Positions 9,416 through 18,249 of a stretch of DNA of 64,000 nucleotides are shown here, piece by piece. Origin of the DNA: Erwinia oleae (GTDB lineage Bacteria; Pseudomonadota; Gammaproteobacteria; Enterobacterales; Enterobacteriaceae); the NCBI RefSeq assembly GCF_000770305.1, contig NZ_JNVB01000002.1, forward strand, positions 62,001-126,000, given 5' to 3'. Under the pieces are notes generated by a model that saw nothing but the letters and a program-made list of their open reading frames with translations, did no database searches and was not told the origin of the DNA. The stretch's first letter is position 1. Every line of letters starts with the position of its first letter. Made by a program: the position numbers and the translations under genes.

Positions 9416-10643
9416 GCGATGAGTTCCCGTGTGCCGCACTTTTTAAACGTGATTCCACGCCAGAGACATAGTGCTCAATGGCATAGTGCTGTTTTACGCT
9501 GGCGTTGGCCTGGGCCAGCAAATTTTTACGCGTGTCCGCATCAAGGTAAAGGGTTTTCATTTGCGCGAACAGACCGTCAATGTCGCCATACTCAAACAGC
9601 AGGCCGGTCTGCGCGTGCGTCACGAGTTCGGCGGTGCCGGTCACGCGTGAACCGATGACTGCCGTGTTCAACAGCATTGCCTCCAGCACCACGCGCGGCA
9701 ACCCCTCGCTTTTGGATGCAAGCACAAAAACGTCAAACGCAGCGAGATAGTCCAGCGGATTGCTGCGAAAACCGGCAAACGTGACGCGATCGGCAATGCC
9801 TGCTTTTTTCGCCTGCGCCTGTAGCGCAGCCAGATCGGGGCCTTCGCCAAGAATAACCATTCGCCAGCGGGCCTGCGGAAAGGCGGCGGCAAATTTCTCC
9901 AGCGCGCTCAGTACATGATGATGTGATTTACGGGCAATCAGCGAACCGATGCTGCCAAACACAAAGGTGTCGTCCTCAATGTCCAGCAGCTCGCGGCGCA
10001 TCGTCAGGCGGTCAGGCAAACGCTGGTGGATATCGATGGCGTTAAAAACGGTAAAACATTTTTCCGGCGCAACGCCATTATCCAGCAGCACCTTTCGCAC
10101 GCCGTTTGAAACGGCGATGACCGCATCGGCGCGCCGGTTCACCAGCCTTACCAGCTGCGGATTGAGCACCGGCTCAATGCGGCAGTGTTGCACCACCGCA
10201 ATCGGCAGCCCCTCCGCCGCCAGATAGCCTTCTGCATTGGAGCCGGGCTGGTTATTCATATAGAGAATGTCTGCCTGATAGTCGGCAATAAGCTGGCGGA
10301 TACGTCTGGCATTGGGTCGTATGCGCCAGCGCATATCGATATGGTTAGTCATTTTCTGACGCTGCGTGCGGCTATAAAAAACCAGGGTACGAAGCACCTC
10401 TTTGGCCATTTTTGCCCAGCGCGGCTGTTTACGCTGTGGGATCAGGATAAAAGGGATGCCCAGCGCCTGGAGAACCTGTTTGATTGAATCGCCTGCACCA
10501 CGCCGGTAGTTGTGATAAAAACAGCAGCGCACATCAAACTGCGTGCGATCGATACGCTTCAGTAACTCAAGCATGCTGTTGGTGCCGCCGCCCCATTCGT
10601 TGCCGGTATCCAGCAGCAGAATTTTTTCAGGCCGTTGTGTCAT
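9408..10643 (-). CDS. Family 4 glycosyltransferase
   Basis: This 411-residue GT-B enzyme has an N-terminal acceptor half starting KILLLDTGNEWGGGTNSML, a central VIAVSNGVRKVLL, the donor-domain entry FVFGSIGSLIARKSHHHVL near residue 230, and the EX7E motif in EGLPRVVLEAMLL near residue 315, which defines GT4 retaining transferases. It is cytosolic. It lies 27 bp downstream of yibQ and overlaps the following glycosyltransferase-like gene, so yibQ and the two transferases probably share a transcript. In E. coli this interval holds waaH (yibD), a GT2 enzyme; a GT4 here is a different solution. Sugar and acceptor are unknown. Confidence 0.88.
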   Translation of the reverse strand: MTQRPEKILLLDTGNEWGGGTNSMLELLKRIDRTQFDVRCCFYHNYRRGAGDSIKQVLQALGIPFILIPQRKQPRWAKMAKEVLRTLVFYSRTQRQKMTNHIDMRWRIRPNARRIRQLIADYQADILYMNNQPGSNAEGYLAAEGLPIAVVQHCRIEPVLNPQLVRLVNRRADAVIAVSNGVRKVLLDNGVAPEKCFTVFNAIDIHQRLPDRLTMRRELLDIEDDTFVFGSIGSLIARKSHHHVLSALEKFAAAFPQARWRMVILGEGPDLAALQAQAKKAGIADRVTFAGFRSNPLDYLAAFDVFVLASKSEGLPRVVLEAMLLNTAVIGSRVTGTAELVTHAQTGLLFEYGDIDGLFAQMKTLYLDADTRKNLLAQANASVKQHYAIEHYVSGVESRLKSAAHGNSSHV

Positions 10644-10670
10644 CGGACCGCTTCCCGTATCAGAAAGTCA

Positions 10671-11591
10671 TTAAGGCGTCTTCGGGGCGCTGAACGTCAG
10701 CCCGGAAAAATGGGTGTTGATATAGCGCATCGCGCGGCTGCCGCTGATGCTTTCCGCTATCACCTCAAGCGCACGGCTGGCTGGCACCGGCTGCTGTTTC
10801 ACGACGCAGAGTTTTACACCACGAAACGGATTGCGCGGCGGTGCGGGCTGAGGCAGAGGACCGGTTCGCTGCGCCTCGTTCAACAGCTGGCTGGGCCGCA
10901 CCAGCGTGATATCCGACGGCAACGTCGGCAGCATCTGCTGAAGAACGTTGACGGTTGTGGGATGAGGATGGCCGATAGCGATAGCGTAACCGTCACGTTG
11001 AGCAAGCCTTACCGCGCGGGTAAACTGGTTGCGTATATCGGCTTCGTTCTGCGTATCATCAAGAAATACCCGGCGTTTAATGACCTTCACACTGGTGCCT
11101 GCCGCCGCGCGGGTTGACTGGCTGTTGCCGATGGTCATGCTGTCGAGAAAATAGAAGTTATAGTGATTCAGCACGCGCATTACTTTTTGCATGCCCGGCA
11201 GGCTGGAAGTCATCGCGCTGCCCATATGATTGTTCAACCCGACTGCGCCGGGCACGTTGGCCACCGCATGGCGAATAATTCGTTCGATTTCGGCATCCGA
11301 CATGTCGGGGCGCAGCGTGTCTTTTTCCAGCGGCTGTTTGCTCAGCGGCGCCATTGGCAGGTGGATCAGCACTTCATGACCCCGCTGGCGGGCTTTGGTT
11401 GCCATTTCACGCGCGTGCGGCGCGTCAGGCAAAACGGCAACCGAAATCGCCGACGGCATCTGTAATACCTGGTTTTCCTGAGCCGGACGATAACCAAAAT
11501 CGTCAATAACAATTGACAGCTTGCCCGCGTGCGCGGCGCAGGCCAGCATGAGGCCCGTCAGCACGCCGCAAAGTTTGCGCAGAAGTAACAA
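10671..11591 (-). CDS. yibQ: Divergent polysaccharide deacetylase family protein YibQ
   Basis: YibQ, 306 residues, is a periplasmic protein with a cleavable signal (hydrophobic stretch ending in CAAHA, near residue 22). The mature part starts GKLSIVIDDFGYRP, the first motif of the divergent polysaccharide deacetylase (DUF610) fold, with LPMAPLSKQPLE and GHPHPTTV further on. Its biochemical role is not established; it is conserved next to envC. The start is a TTG at 11591, chosen because AGGAAGA sits 4 nt upstream and the next ATG would remove the signal peptide. Only one base separates it from the envC stop. Confidence 0.9.
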   Translation of the reverse strand: MLLLRKLCGVLTGLMLACAAHAGKLSIVIDDFGYRPAQENQVLQMPSAISVAVLPDAPHAREMATKARQRGHEVLIHLPMAPLSKQPLEKDTLRPDMSDAEIERIIRHAVANVPGAVGLNNHMGSAMTSSLPGMQKVMRVLNHYNFYFLDSMTIGNSQSTRAAAGTSVKVIKRRVFLDDTQNEADIRNQFTRAVRLAQRDGYAIAIGHPHPTTVNVLQQMLPTLPSDITLVRPSQLLNEAQRTGPLPQPAPPRNPFRGVKLCVVKQQPVPASRALEVIAESISGSRAMRYINTHFSGLTFSAPKTP

Positions 11592-11592
11592 A

Positions 11593-12900
11593 TTATCTTC
11601 CTAACCACGGTAGTGGATTAACCGCCTGTCCCTGACGTCGAATTTCAAAATAGAGTGAAGGCGTACCCTGGCCGCCGCTGGTGCCCACCAGCGCAATCGG
11701 CTGTCCTGCCTTAACCTGAGCGCCTACGCTGACCAGCGCGCTCTGGTTATAACCATAAAGGCTCATATCGCCTTTACCGTGTTCAACCACCACAACCAGC
11801 CCGTAGCCCTGGAGCCAGTCGGCCATCAGCACGCGGCCATCGGCGATCGATTTCACTTCAGTGCCTTCTGCGGCGCTGATCACCAGCCCTTTCCAACGTA
11901 GCTCGCCCTGTAGCTCTTCGCCAAAGCGATGCTGTAAGCTGCCGCGAACCGGCCAGTTAGCCTGTCCTGAAGGGCGGCCAAGCCCACCGGTGCGGGACAT
12001 CAGCGAGCGCTCGCTTTCGGTCGGTTTATAGGTGGTGCCTTTGCTCTTCGCCTGCTGTTGCCGCGCCCGAACGCGTTCGGCCTCGCGCGCTTCCCGTTCC
12101 GCGCGCGCGCGTGCTTCCCGCTCGGCTTTGGCAATCTTATCGCGCAGGCGAATTTCGTTTTGCCGCAGCTCGACCAGTTGCGCCCGATCTTTCTCCAGCG
12201 AAGACTCCAGCGTTCCCAACGTTTTTTTGCGATCCGAGCGCGCGCTCTCCAGCTTCTGCGCCTGCGCCTGCTGCTGTGAAAGGAGGTTCTTTTGCTGCGC
12301 CTGTTTATCAATCCGCGCGGCTTTCTCCGCCGACAAATCGTTGCGTGTTTTTTTCAGATCGTCGATAGATTTCTGGCGGGCGTCATTGAGATAGCCGAAG
12401 TAGGCCAGCAGGCGTTCACTGCGCTGGCTCTCCTCACCGCTGAGGATCAGCTGAACGCCGCTGTGTTGCCCCTGACGAAACGCCGCATCCAGCTGCTCCG
12501 CCAGCAGCGCTTCCTGCGATGCCTGCCGGGTCTCAAGCTTATCAATGGAGGCGGTCAGGCTGTTGATCTCTGTACGTAAACTGTTCAGCGCAATCTGCGT
12601 TTCACGTAGCTGGCGACTGGCTTGCGCAATGGTTTTTTCCTGACTCTGCAACTGCGCGAGCAGTTTGCTTCGCTGTTGTTGCTGAAGGCGGACGCTCTTC
12701 TCTTTTTCGGCGATGTTCTGCTGAATGGTTTTCAGTTCAGATTTATTATCGTCCGCCGCCCGGCTTTCCGCAGGCAGCAGCAAAATGCCTGCGCTGAGCA
12801 CGCAGGCGGAAAGTGTGAACATGCCAGTTCGTAGCAGAAAGCCAATGGCCGATCCGTTACCTGGGGTTCGCAGACGTAAAACTGTCGAATTTTCCCTCAT
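11593..12900 (-). CDS. envC: Murein hydrolase activator EnvC
   Basis: EnvC, 435 residues, is a periplasmic septal-ring factor that activates amidases AmiA and AmiB during cell separation. It has an N-terminal signal region, a long coiled coil (about residues 50-290, rich in Q, K, E and R with no Pro) and a C-terminal LytM domain with WKGLVISAAEGTEV and GKGDMSLYGYNQSALV. The LytM zinc ligands are degenerate as expected for EnvC, which is an activator and not an enzyme. The coiled coil recruits it via FtsEX. The N-terminus is about 16 residues longer than in E. coli and lacks a clear ribosome site, so the start could be further in. It leads the envC-yibQ-glycosyltransferase run. Confidence 0.94.
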   Translation of the reverse strand: MRENSTVLRLRTPGNGSAIGFLLRTGMFTLSACVLSAGILLLPAESRAADDNKSELKTIQQNIAEKEKSVRLQQQQRSKLLAQLQSQEKTIAQASRQLRETQIALNSLRTEINSLTASIDKLETRQASQEALLAEQLDAAFRQGQHSGVQLILSGEESQRSERLLAYFGYLNDARQKSIDDLKKTRNDLSAEKAARIDKQAQQKNLLSQQQAQAQKLESARSDRKKTLGTLESSLEKDRAQLVELRQNEIRLRDKIAKAEREARARAEREAREAERVRARQQQAKSKGTTYKPTESERSLMSRTGGLGRPSGQANWPVRGSLQHRFGEELQGELRWKGLVISAAEGTEVKSIADGRVLMADWLQGYGLVVVVEHGKGDMSLYGYNQSALVSVGAQVKAGQPIALVGTSGGQGTPSLYFEIRRQGQAVNPLPWLGR

Positions 12901-13227
12901 AGGAAAGGATTATTCCACGATGAACAGCGGCTTACCAGCCATCCGTAAACGCTTTTGCATTTCGTTTAGTAACGATGTCATTAACGTATTCACTTTCCGC
13001 CTGTCGCTATTCACAGAAACCAGACCCGGCATTGCACAATAAATAACCGTTCATTTGACGAGCGAAACAGCGCTTCGCGAGGGATTTACACAGATGACAA
13101 TTTTTTTTGGGAAACAGCCCCAGAAAACGCAACTCGAACCGCTTCACGTCTGTACATGACAGCACTGGCAGGTATACTCAGAGGCCTTGTTTTCGCTTAT
13201 TAACCCTTTCGGGAGTTGTTACCCCTC
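12901..13227. other. Divergent envC/yibN intergenic region without gpmI
   Basis: These 327 bp hold no convincing gene. In E. coli gpmI (cofactor-independent phosphoglycerate mutase) lies between yibN and envC; no trace of its reading frame is visible here. The right part contains a promoter candidate for yibN (TGTACA at 13151-13156, 16 bp, TATACT at 13173-13178). An isolated T8 run at 13101-13108 has no clear stem. Confidence 0.6.
13151..13178 (+). promoter_or_regulatory. Candidate sigma-70 promoter of yibN-grxC-secB-gpsA
   Basis: A -35-like TGTACA and a -10 TATACT are spaced by 16 bp, about 50 bp upstream of the yibN ATG. It is the best match in the interval. No experimental support; inference from spacing and position. 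Confidence 0.4.
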
Positions 13228-13659
13228 ATGCAAGATATTATGCAGTTCGCAGGCAACCATACCATTCTGAGTCTGGCGTGGGTTGTTCTGCTGGTTTTGG
13301 TGATCGTGACCACCGTTAAGGGCATGTTCTCTAAGATAAAAACGGTCAGCCGCGGCGAAGCGACTCACCTTATCAATAAAGAAGAAGCCGTTGTAGTCGA
13401 TGTTCGTTCACGTGATGACTACCGCAGAGGCCACATTTCTAACGCCATCAACCTTTCCGCCGCCGACATCAAAAAAGGCAGCCTGGGCGAACTGGAAAAA
13501 CATAAAGCGCAACCGGTGATTGTTGTTTGCGCAAACGGCACGTCTGCCGGTGATTCCGCCTCACAACTGAACGCGGCAGGATTTGAAAAAGTCTATATCC
13601 TGAAAGAAGGCATCGCTGGCTGGAGCGGCGAGAATCTGCCGCTGATTCGCGGTAAATAA
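13228..13659 (+). CDS. yibN: Rhodanese-like inner-membrane protein YibN
   Basis: YibN, 143 residues, has one N-terminal transmembrane helix (about residues 12-30) and a cytosolic rhodanese domain (about 40-140). The probable active-site cysteine is Cys101 in [12 protein letters not shown]; the E. coli protein has a different loop at this point, so catalytic competence may vary among orthologues. The start at 13228 gives MQDIMQFAG, matching the family, with GGGAG 12 nt upstream. It leads the conserved run yibN-grxC-secB-gpsA-cysE. Confidence 0.93.
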   Translation: MQDIMQFAGNHTILSLAWVVLLVLVIVTTVKGMFSKIKTVSRGEATHLINKEEAVVVDVRSRDDYRRGHISNAINLSAADIKKGSLGELEKHKAQPVIVVCANGTSAGDSASQLNAAGFEKVYILKEGIAGWSGENLPLIRGK

Positions 13660-13674
13660 TAGTGGAGAAGCCGT

Positions 13675-13926
13675 ATGGCAAACGTAGAGATCTATACCAA
13701 AGCCACCTGCCCGTTTTGCCATCGCGCAAAGGCGCTACTGGATCAGAAGGGCGTGAACTATCAGGAAATCGCTATTGATGGTGATGCCGATAAGCGCGAA
13801 GAGATGATCAAACGTAGCGGCCGTACTACCGTTCCACAGATTTTTATTGATGCACAGCACATTGGCGGCTGTGATGACCTGTTCGCGCTCAACGATCGTG
13901 CAGGCCTCGACCCGCTGCTCAAATAA
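13675..13926 (+). CDS. grxC: Glutaredoxin 3
   Basis: GrxC, 83 residues, is a cytosolic glutathione-dependent disulfide reductase. It has the dithiol active site CPFC at residues 12-15 (KATCPFCHRAK), the cis-proline segment TTVPQIF near 62-68 and the glutathione-binding HIGGCDDL motif near 70-77. It lies 15 bp after yibN and 49 bp before secB. Confidence 0.97.
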   Translation: MANVEIYTKATCPFCHRAKALLDQKGVNYQEIAIDGDADKREEMIKRSGRTTVPQIFIDAQHIGGCDDLFALNDRAGLDPLLK

Positions 13927-13975
13927 ACGGGCAGATGGCGTGATAACGGATTATTAACCCATAGGATTACGTAAT

Positions 13976-14440
13976 ATGTCAGAGCAAAACAACACCGAGA
14001 TGGCTTTCCAGATCCAGCGCATCTACACGAAAGATATCTCCTTCGAAGCGCCAAACGCGCCGCAGGTCTTTCAGAAAGAGTGGGAGCCAGAGGTCAAACT
14101 GGATCTGGATACCGCATCCAGCCAGCTGGCTGATGAGATTTATGAAGTCGTTCTGCGCGTTACCGTGACCGCAACGGTGGGTGAAGAAACCGCATTTCTG
14201 TGCGAAGTTCAGCAGGCGGGTATTTTTTCCGTTGCCGGTATTGAAGGTAACCAGATGGCGCACTGCCTGGGCGCATATTGCCCCAATATTCTGTTCCCGT
14301 ACGCGCGTGAATGCATCACCAGCCTGGTTTCACGCGGCACGTTCCCGCAGCTTAACCTGGCTCCGGTAAACTTTGACGCGCTGTTCATGAACTATCTTCA
14401 GCAGTCAAGTGAAGGCGCCGCTCCGCAACAGGACGCATAA
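13976..14440 (+). CDS. secB: Protein-export chaperone SecB
   Basis: SecB, 154 residues, is a cytosolic tetrameric chaperone that keeps precursors unfolded and hands them to SecA. Family landmarks are [19 protein letters not shown] at the N-terminus, the conserved [12 protein letters not shown] near residues 100-112 and [16 protein letters not shown] near 122-137. Its TAA overlaps the gpsA ATG by one base (TAATG), so the two are translationally coupled. Confidence 0.97.
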   Translation: MSEQNNTEMAFQIQRIYTKDISFEAPNAPQVFQKEWEPEVKLDLDTASSQLADEIYEVVLRVTVTATVGEETAFLCEVQQAGIFSVAGIEGNQMAHCLGAYCPNILFPYARECITSLVSRGTFPQLNLAPVNFDALFMNYLQQSSEGAAPQQDA

Positions 14441-15450
14441 TGTCTTCCGCCAACGCCTCAATGAGCGTTATCGGTGCCGGATCTTACGGCACCGCTTTAG
14501 CTATCACGCTGGCAAGAAACGGCCATCAGGTTGTTTTATGGGGTCATAATCCACAGCATCAGGCCCAGCTTCAGGCGGATCGCTGCAACACTGCTTTTCT
14601 GCCTGACGTGCCGTTTCCCGACTCCCTCAGCATGGAAAGCGATTTAGCGACGGCTATTGCGGCAAGCCGCGACCTGCTGGTGGTGGTTCCCAGCCATGTC
14701 TTTGGGGACGTGCTGCGGCAAATAAAGCCTCACCTGCGCCAGGACTCTCGTATTGTCTGGGCAACCAAAGGTCTGGAAAAAGAGACCGGCAGGCTGCTTC
14801 AGGACGTTGCTCGTGAGATTCTGGGCGACGACATTCCGCTGGCGGTCATTTCCGGCCCTACCTTTGCAAAAGAGCTGGCAGCCGGTCTGCCGACCGCTAT
14901 TGCGCTGGCCGCGACGGAGACGAAATTCGCCGACGATCTGCAAACGCTGCTGCACTGCGGCAAAAGCTTCCGGGTTTACAATAATCCCGATTTTATTGGC
15001 GTACAGCTTGGCGGCGCGGTGAAGAACGTTATCGCCATCGGCGCGGGTATTTCCGACGGGATAGGCTTTGGCGCCAACGCGCGAACGGCACTGATCACCC
15101 GTGGTCTGGCCGAAATGACCCGGCTGGGCAGCGCGCTGGGCGCCGATCCCACCACCTTTATGGGCATGGCGGGCTTAGGCGATCTGGTGCTGACCTGTAC
15201 CGATAACCAGTCACGCAATCGACGCTTCGGCATGATGCTCGGGCAGGGAAAAGATGTTGAAACCGCGCAAAATACCATTGGCCAGGTAGTGGAAGGTTTC
15301 CGAAATACCAAAGAAGTTAAGGCGCTGGCCGCCCGCTGCGGCGTTGAGATGCCAATAACCGAGCAGATTTATCAGATCCTGTATTGCGAAAAAAATGCAC
15401 GAGAGGCAGCATTAAGCCTGCTCGGACGGACAAGAAAAGACGAAAAGTAG
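14440..15450 (+). CDS. gpsA: Glycerol-3-phosphate dehydrogenase [NAD(P)+]
   Basis: GpsA, 336 residues, reduces dihydroxyacetone phosphate to sn-glycerol 3-phosphate for phospholipid synthesis. It has the N-terminal nucleotide-binding motif [12 protein letters not shown] near residues 10-21, the [12 protein letters not shown] segment near 110 and the catalytic lysine region [14 protein letters not shown] near 190-203. ATG overlaps the secB stop. It lies upstream of cysE as in E. coli. Confidence 0.97.
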   Translation: MSSANASMSVIGAGSYGTALAITLARNGHQVVLWGHNPQHQAQLQADRCNTAFLPDVPFPDSLSMESDLATAIAASRDLLVVVPSHVFGDVLRQIKPHLRQDSRIVWATKGLEKETGRLLQDVAREILGDDIPLAVISGPTFAKELAAGLPTAIALAATETKFADDLQTLLHCGKSFRVYNNPDFIGVQLGGAVKNVIAIGAGISDGIGFGANARTALITRGLAEMTRLGSALGADPTTFMGMAGLGDLVLTCTDNQSRNRRFGMMLGQGKDVETAQNTIGQVVEGFRNTKEVKALAARCGVEMPITEQIYQILYCEKNAREAALSLLGRTRKDEK

Positions 15451-15523
15451 TTCCGGCTGAGCGGTAAAACAATGCTTCATCAGCAGCCAACTGGCGTGAT
15501 GCACTATTCGACGGGAGAGAGCC

Positions 15524-16345
15524 ATGGCGTGCGTAGAACCTGAACAGGTCTGGGACAATATAAAAGCGGAAGCGCGTGCGCTGGCTGATTCTGAACCGAT
15601 GCTGGCCAGTTTTTACCACGCAACGCTGCTTAAGCATGATGACCTTGGCAGCGCGCTGAGCTACATGCTGGCTAACAAACTGGCAAACGCCATTATGCCG
15701 GCTATCGCGATCCGTGAAATCGTGCAGGAGGCATACAACCAGGATCCTTCGATGATCCAGTCCGCCGCCTGCGATATTCAGGCGGTACGCCAGCGCGATC
15801 CGGCTATCGACAAATATTCCACTCCGCTACTTTACCTGAAAGGCTTTCATGCGCTTCAGGCTTACCGCATCGGCCACTGGCTTTGGGGCGAAGGGCGACG
15901 CGCGCTGGCGGTTTATCTGCAAAACGAAGTGTCTGTTTCCTTCGCGGTAGATATCCATCCCGCCGCAAGAATTGGCCGCGGTATCATGCTGGATCACGCA
16001 ACGGGTATCGTGGTGGGTGAAACGGCCATCATTGAAGATGACGTGTCGATTTTACAATCCGTTACCCTCGGCGGGACGGGCAAGACCAGCGGCGATCGCC
16101 ACCCGAAAATTCGTGAAGGCGTGATGATTGGCGCAGGCGCGAAGATCCTCGGCAATATTGAAGTGGGGCGTGGCGCTAAGATCGGCGCAGGGTCGGTGGT
16201 ATTACAACCGGTGCCGCCGCACACCACGGCAGCAGGCGTGCCCGCGCGGATTGTTGGCAAACCGGGCACCGACAAACCCGCAATGGATATGGATCAGCAC
16301 TTTAACGGCACCGTCGCAGGCTTTGAGTTTGGCGACGGCATCTAG
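15524..16345 (+). CDS. cysE: Serine O-acetyltransferase
   Basis: CysE, 273 residues, transfers acetyl from acetyl-CoA to L-serine, the committed step of cysteine synthesis. It has an alpha-helical N-terminal domain (1-140) and a left-handed parallel beta-helix of hexapeptide repeats (about 145-245). The catalytic Asp-His region reads GIMLDHATGIVVGE near 154-167, and the C-terminal tail ends in GDGI, the Ile-ending peptide that inserts into CysK in the cysteine synthase complex. Preceded by GGGAGAGAG. Cysteine feedback inhibition is a family property. Confidence 0.97.
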   Translation: MACVEPEQVWDNIKAEARALADSEPMLASFYHATLLKHDDLGSALSYMLANKLANAIMPAIAIREIVQEAYNQDPSMIQSAACDIQAVRQRDPAIDKYSTPLLYLKGFHALQAYRIGHWLWGEGRRALAVYLQNEVSVSFAVDIHPAARIGRGIMLDHATGIVVGETAIIEDDVSILQSVTLGGTGKTSGDRHPKIREGVMIGAGAKILGNIEVGRGAKIGAGSVVLQPVPPHTTAAGVPARIVGKPGTDKPAMDMDQHFNGTVAGFEFGDGI

Positions 16346-16347
16346 CA

Positions 16348-16827
16348 TCAGGCCTGTTCCTTAATAACCGCGCCCGCATAACCAAGCTGGCGCCAGGCTT
16401 CATAAACCACCACCGAAACCGCATTTGACAGGTTCATGCTGCGGCTGTCCGGCTGCATCGGGATGCGGATCTTCTGCTGAGCGGGCAGCGCATCAAGAAT
16501 GGTTGCGGGCAAACCACGCGTTTCAGGTCCAAAAAGCAGAAAGTCGTCGGGCTGATAACTGACGGCGCTGTGTGCTGGCGTGCCTTTTGTGGTCAACGCA
16601 AAGAGGCGAGAAGGCGATTCTGAGGCGAGGAAAGCAGCGTAGTCGGCATGACGGCGAACCGCCGTGAACTCATGATAATCGAGCCCGGCGCGACGAAGCC
16701 GTTTGTCATCCCACGTAAAACCGAGCGGTTCAATCAGGTGCAAACGAAAGCCGGTGTTGGCGCATAACCGAATAATATTGCCGGTGTTAGGCGGGATTTC
16801 AGGTTCGTATAAAACAATATTTAGCAT
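16348..16827 (-). CDS. trmL: tRNA (cytidine(34)-2'-O)-methyltransferase TrmL
   Basis: TrmL (YibK), 159 residues, methylates the wobble ribose of certain leucine tRNAs using S-adenosylmethionine. It is a minimal SPOUT enzyme whose trefoil knot is marked by FGPETRGLP near 100 and [15 protein letters not shown] near 130-144; the N-terminus [20 protein letters not shown] is characteristic. The ATG at 16827 is chosen over an in-frame GTG/CTG-type extension for this reason. It converges on cysE with two bases between stops and follows cpxA on the same strand. The only plausible Shine-Dalgarno (GAGGG) lies inside a 12-bp hairpin next to the ATG. Confidence 0.96.
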   Translation of the reverse strand: MLNIVLYEPEIPPNTGNIIRLCANTGFRLHLIEPLGFTWDDKRLRRAGLDYHEFTAVRRHADYAAFLASESPSRLFALTTKGTPAHSAVSYQPDDFLLFGPETRGLPATILDALPAQQKIRIPMQPDSRSMNLSNAVSVVVYEAWRQLGYAGAVIKEQA

Positions 16828-16829
16828 CG

Positions 16830-16859
16830 GCTCTGGCCCTCGCGAAAGAGGGCCAGAGC
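16830..16859 (-). promoter_or_regulatory. 12-bp hairpin just upstream of trmL start, possible translational control
   Basis: Perfect inverted repeat: 12-bp arms at 16830-16841 and 16848-16859 with a 6-nt loop. On the minus strand it follows the cpxA stop by 13 bp and ends 2 nt before the trmL ATG. No T-tract follows, so it is not a standard terminator. Its 3' arm contains GAGGG, the only Shine-Dalgarno-like sequence for trmL. It may cap cpxRA transcripts or restrict trmL translation. Confidence 0.55.
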
Positions 16860-16872
16860 ATAGCAAACTATC

Positions 16873-18249
16873 TCAGTTTTTGCTGGAGTAAAGCGGCAGC
16901 CAGAGCGTCAGGCGCAGGCCGCCAAGCGGGCTGTCGTCGGCTTTAACCCAACCGCGATGTTGCTGGATCGCCGTTTCAACAATCGCCAGGCCCAGTCCCG
17001 TTCCGCCTGATTCCCGATCGCGCGCCTCGTCAGTACGATAGAACGGTCGGAAAATCTGCTCGCGATCTTCTTCACTCACGCCGGGGCCATCATCATCAAC
17101 GTGAATGGTAATGCCCTGTTTATCCACGGCAAAGCTGACGGAAATCTTTGAATATGAGTAGCGTAGCGCATTACGCACAATGTTTTCCAGCGCGCTGTCG
17201 AGCGCATTTGGGTTGCCGTAAAGCGGCCACGGCCCTGGCGGATAGGGTACGTCCAGCGTTTTACCCATTTGCTCTGCTTCAAATTTGGCATCGTCCAGCA
17301 CGTCAGACCACAGGTGATTGGCCTTCAACGCCTCGCTAACCAGCGCGTTTTTGTGCTGCGTGCGCGACAGCACCAACAGATCGTTAATCATGCCGTCGAG
17401 GCGCTGGGCTTCCATCTCGATGCGCTGTAGCTCTTTCCCTTCGCCCTGGCGGCGGCGCATCAGCGCCGTAGCCAGTTGCAGCCGCGTCAGCGGCGTTCTC
17501 AGCTCGTGCGAGATATCCGACAGCAGTCGTTGCTGCCCGTTCATCATGCGTTCAAGCGCGCTGACCATCTGATTAAAACTGGCACCGGCCGCCAGAAACT
17601 CCTGCGGGCCTGCTTCCAGTTCAGGGTGCTGCCGCAGATTACCGGCCGCCACGTCATCTGCCGCATGCTTCAGTTTCCTTGCGGGTTTTGCCAGGCTCCA
17701 GGCGAGCCAGAGCAGCAGCGGCGAACTGATTAACATTGTGACCATCAGCAGCAGCAGCGGACGGTCAAAAAGCAGGTTGATGAAGTCAAGCTGGGAACTG
17801 CCCGCCGGGCGAATCAAATAAAGCTGGTAGCTGTCTTCACCATCGCGAACGGAAAACGGCCCGACCATCTCAACCCGGCCGTACTTTTTCTTCTGCGGTC
17901 GATCGGCGTTATCAGATTGCCCGATAAAATTACGGATTACCTGCATTTCATTATGCTGAGCGCCAATCACGCGGCCTTCGCTGGTGACCAGCAGAAGTCG
18001 CTGGCCCGGCGGCGCCCATTTATCAATTGCGCGAAACAGCCTGCGCCACCACATAAGATCGTTGGGCGGATCCTGCCTCAACTCAGCCTCAACGTGCTGC
18101 TCAATCATCGTGCCCTGCCGCTGCTCGTTATCAAGCAGCGACGTCATCTGGCGGGTATCAAGCTTGGGAACCATCAGCACCAGCATCAGCACCAGTGCGA
18201 GAGTCAGCCAGAAAATGGCGAATATGCGGGTGGTAAGGCTGGAAATCAT
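16873..18249 (-). CDS. cpxA: Envelope stress sensor histidine kinase CpxA
   Basis: CpxA, 458 residues, senses envelope protein misfolding and phosphorylates or dephosphorylates CpxR. Order: transmembrane helix 1 (about 8-28), periplasmic sensor domain (30-162), transmembrane helix 2 (164-185), HAMP (186-238), dimerisation/phosphoacceptor domain with His248 in LLSDISHELRTPLTR, and the HATPase domain with N box (ENIVRNALRYS), G1 (HVDDDGPGV) and G2 (GGTGLGLAI). Its start overlaps the cpxR stop by 4 bp. In E. coli cpxA is not next to trmL; here the two are adjacent on the same strand. Confidence 0.97.
   Translation of the reverse strand: MISSLTTRIFAIFWLTLALVLMLVLMVPKLDTRQMTSLLDNEQRQGTMIEQHVEAELRQDPPNDLMWWRRLFRAIDKWAPPGQRLLLVTSEGRVIGAQHNEMQVIRNFIGQSDNADRPQKKKYGRVEMVGPFSVRDGEDSYQLYLIRPAGSSQLDFINLLFDRPLLLLMVTMLISSPLLLWLAWSLAKPARKLKHAADDVAAGNLRQHPELEAGPQEFLAAGASFNQMVSALERMMNGQQRLLSDISHELRTPLTRLQLATALMRRRQGEGKELQRIEMEAQRLDGMINDLLVLSRTQHKNALVSEALKANHLWSDVLDDAKFEAEQMGKTLDVPYPPGPWPLYGNPNALDSALENIVRNALRYSYSKISVSFAVDKQGITIHVDDDGPGVSEEDREQIFRPFYRTDEARDRESGGTGLGLAIVETAIQQHRGWVKADDSPLGGLRLTLWLPLYSSKN

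Noticed and set aside
12901-13227. Remnant of gpmI
   Set aside because: No frame in the interval resembles phosphoglycerate mutase on either strand.
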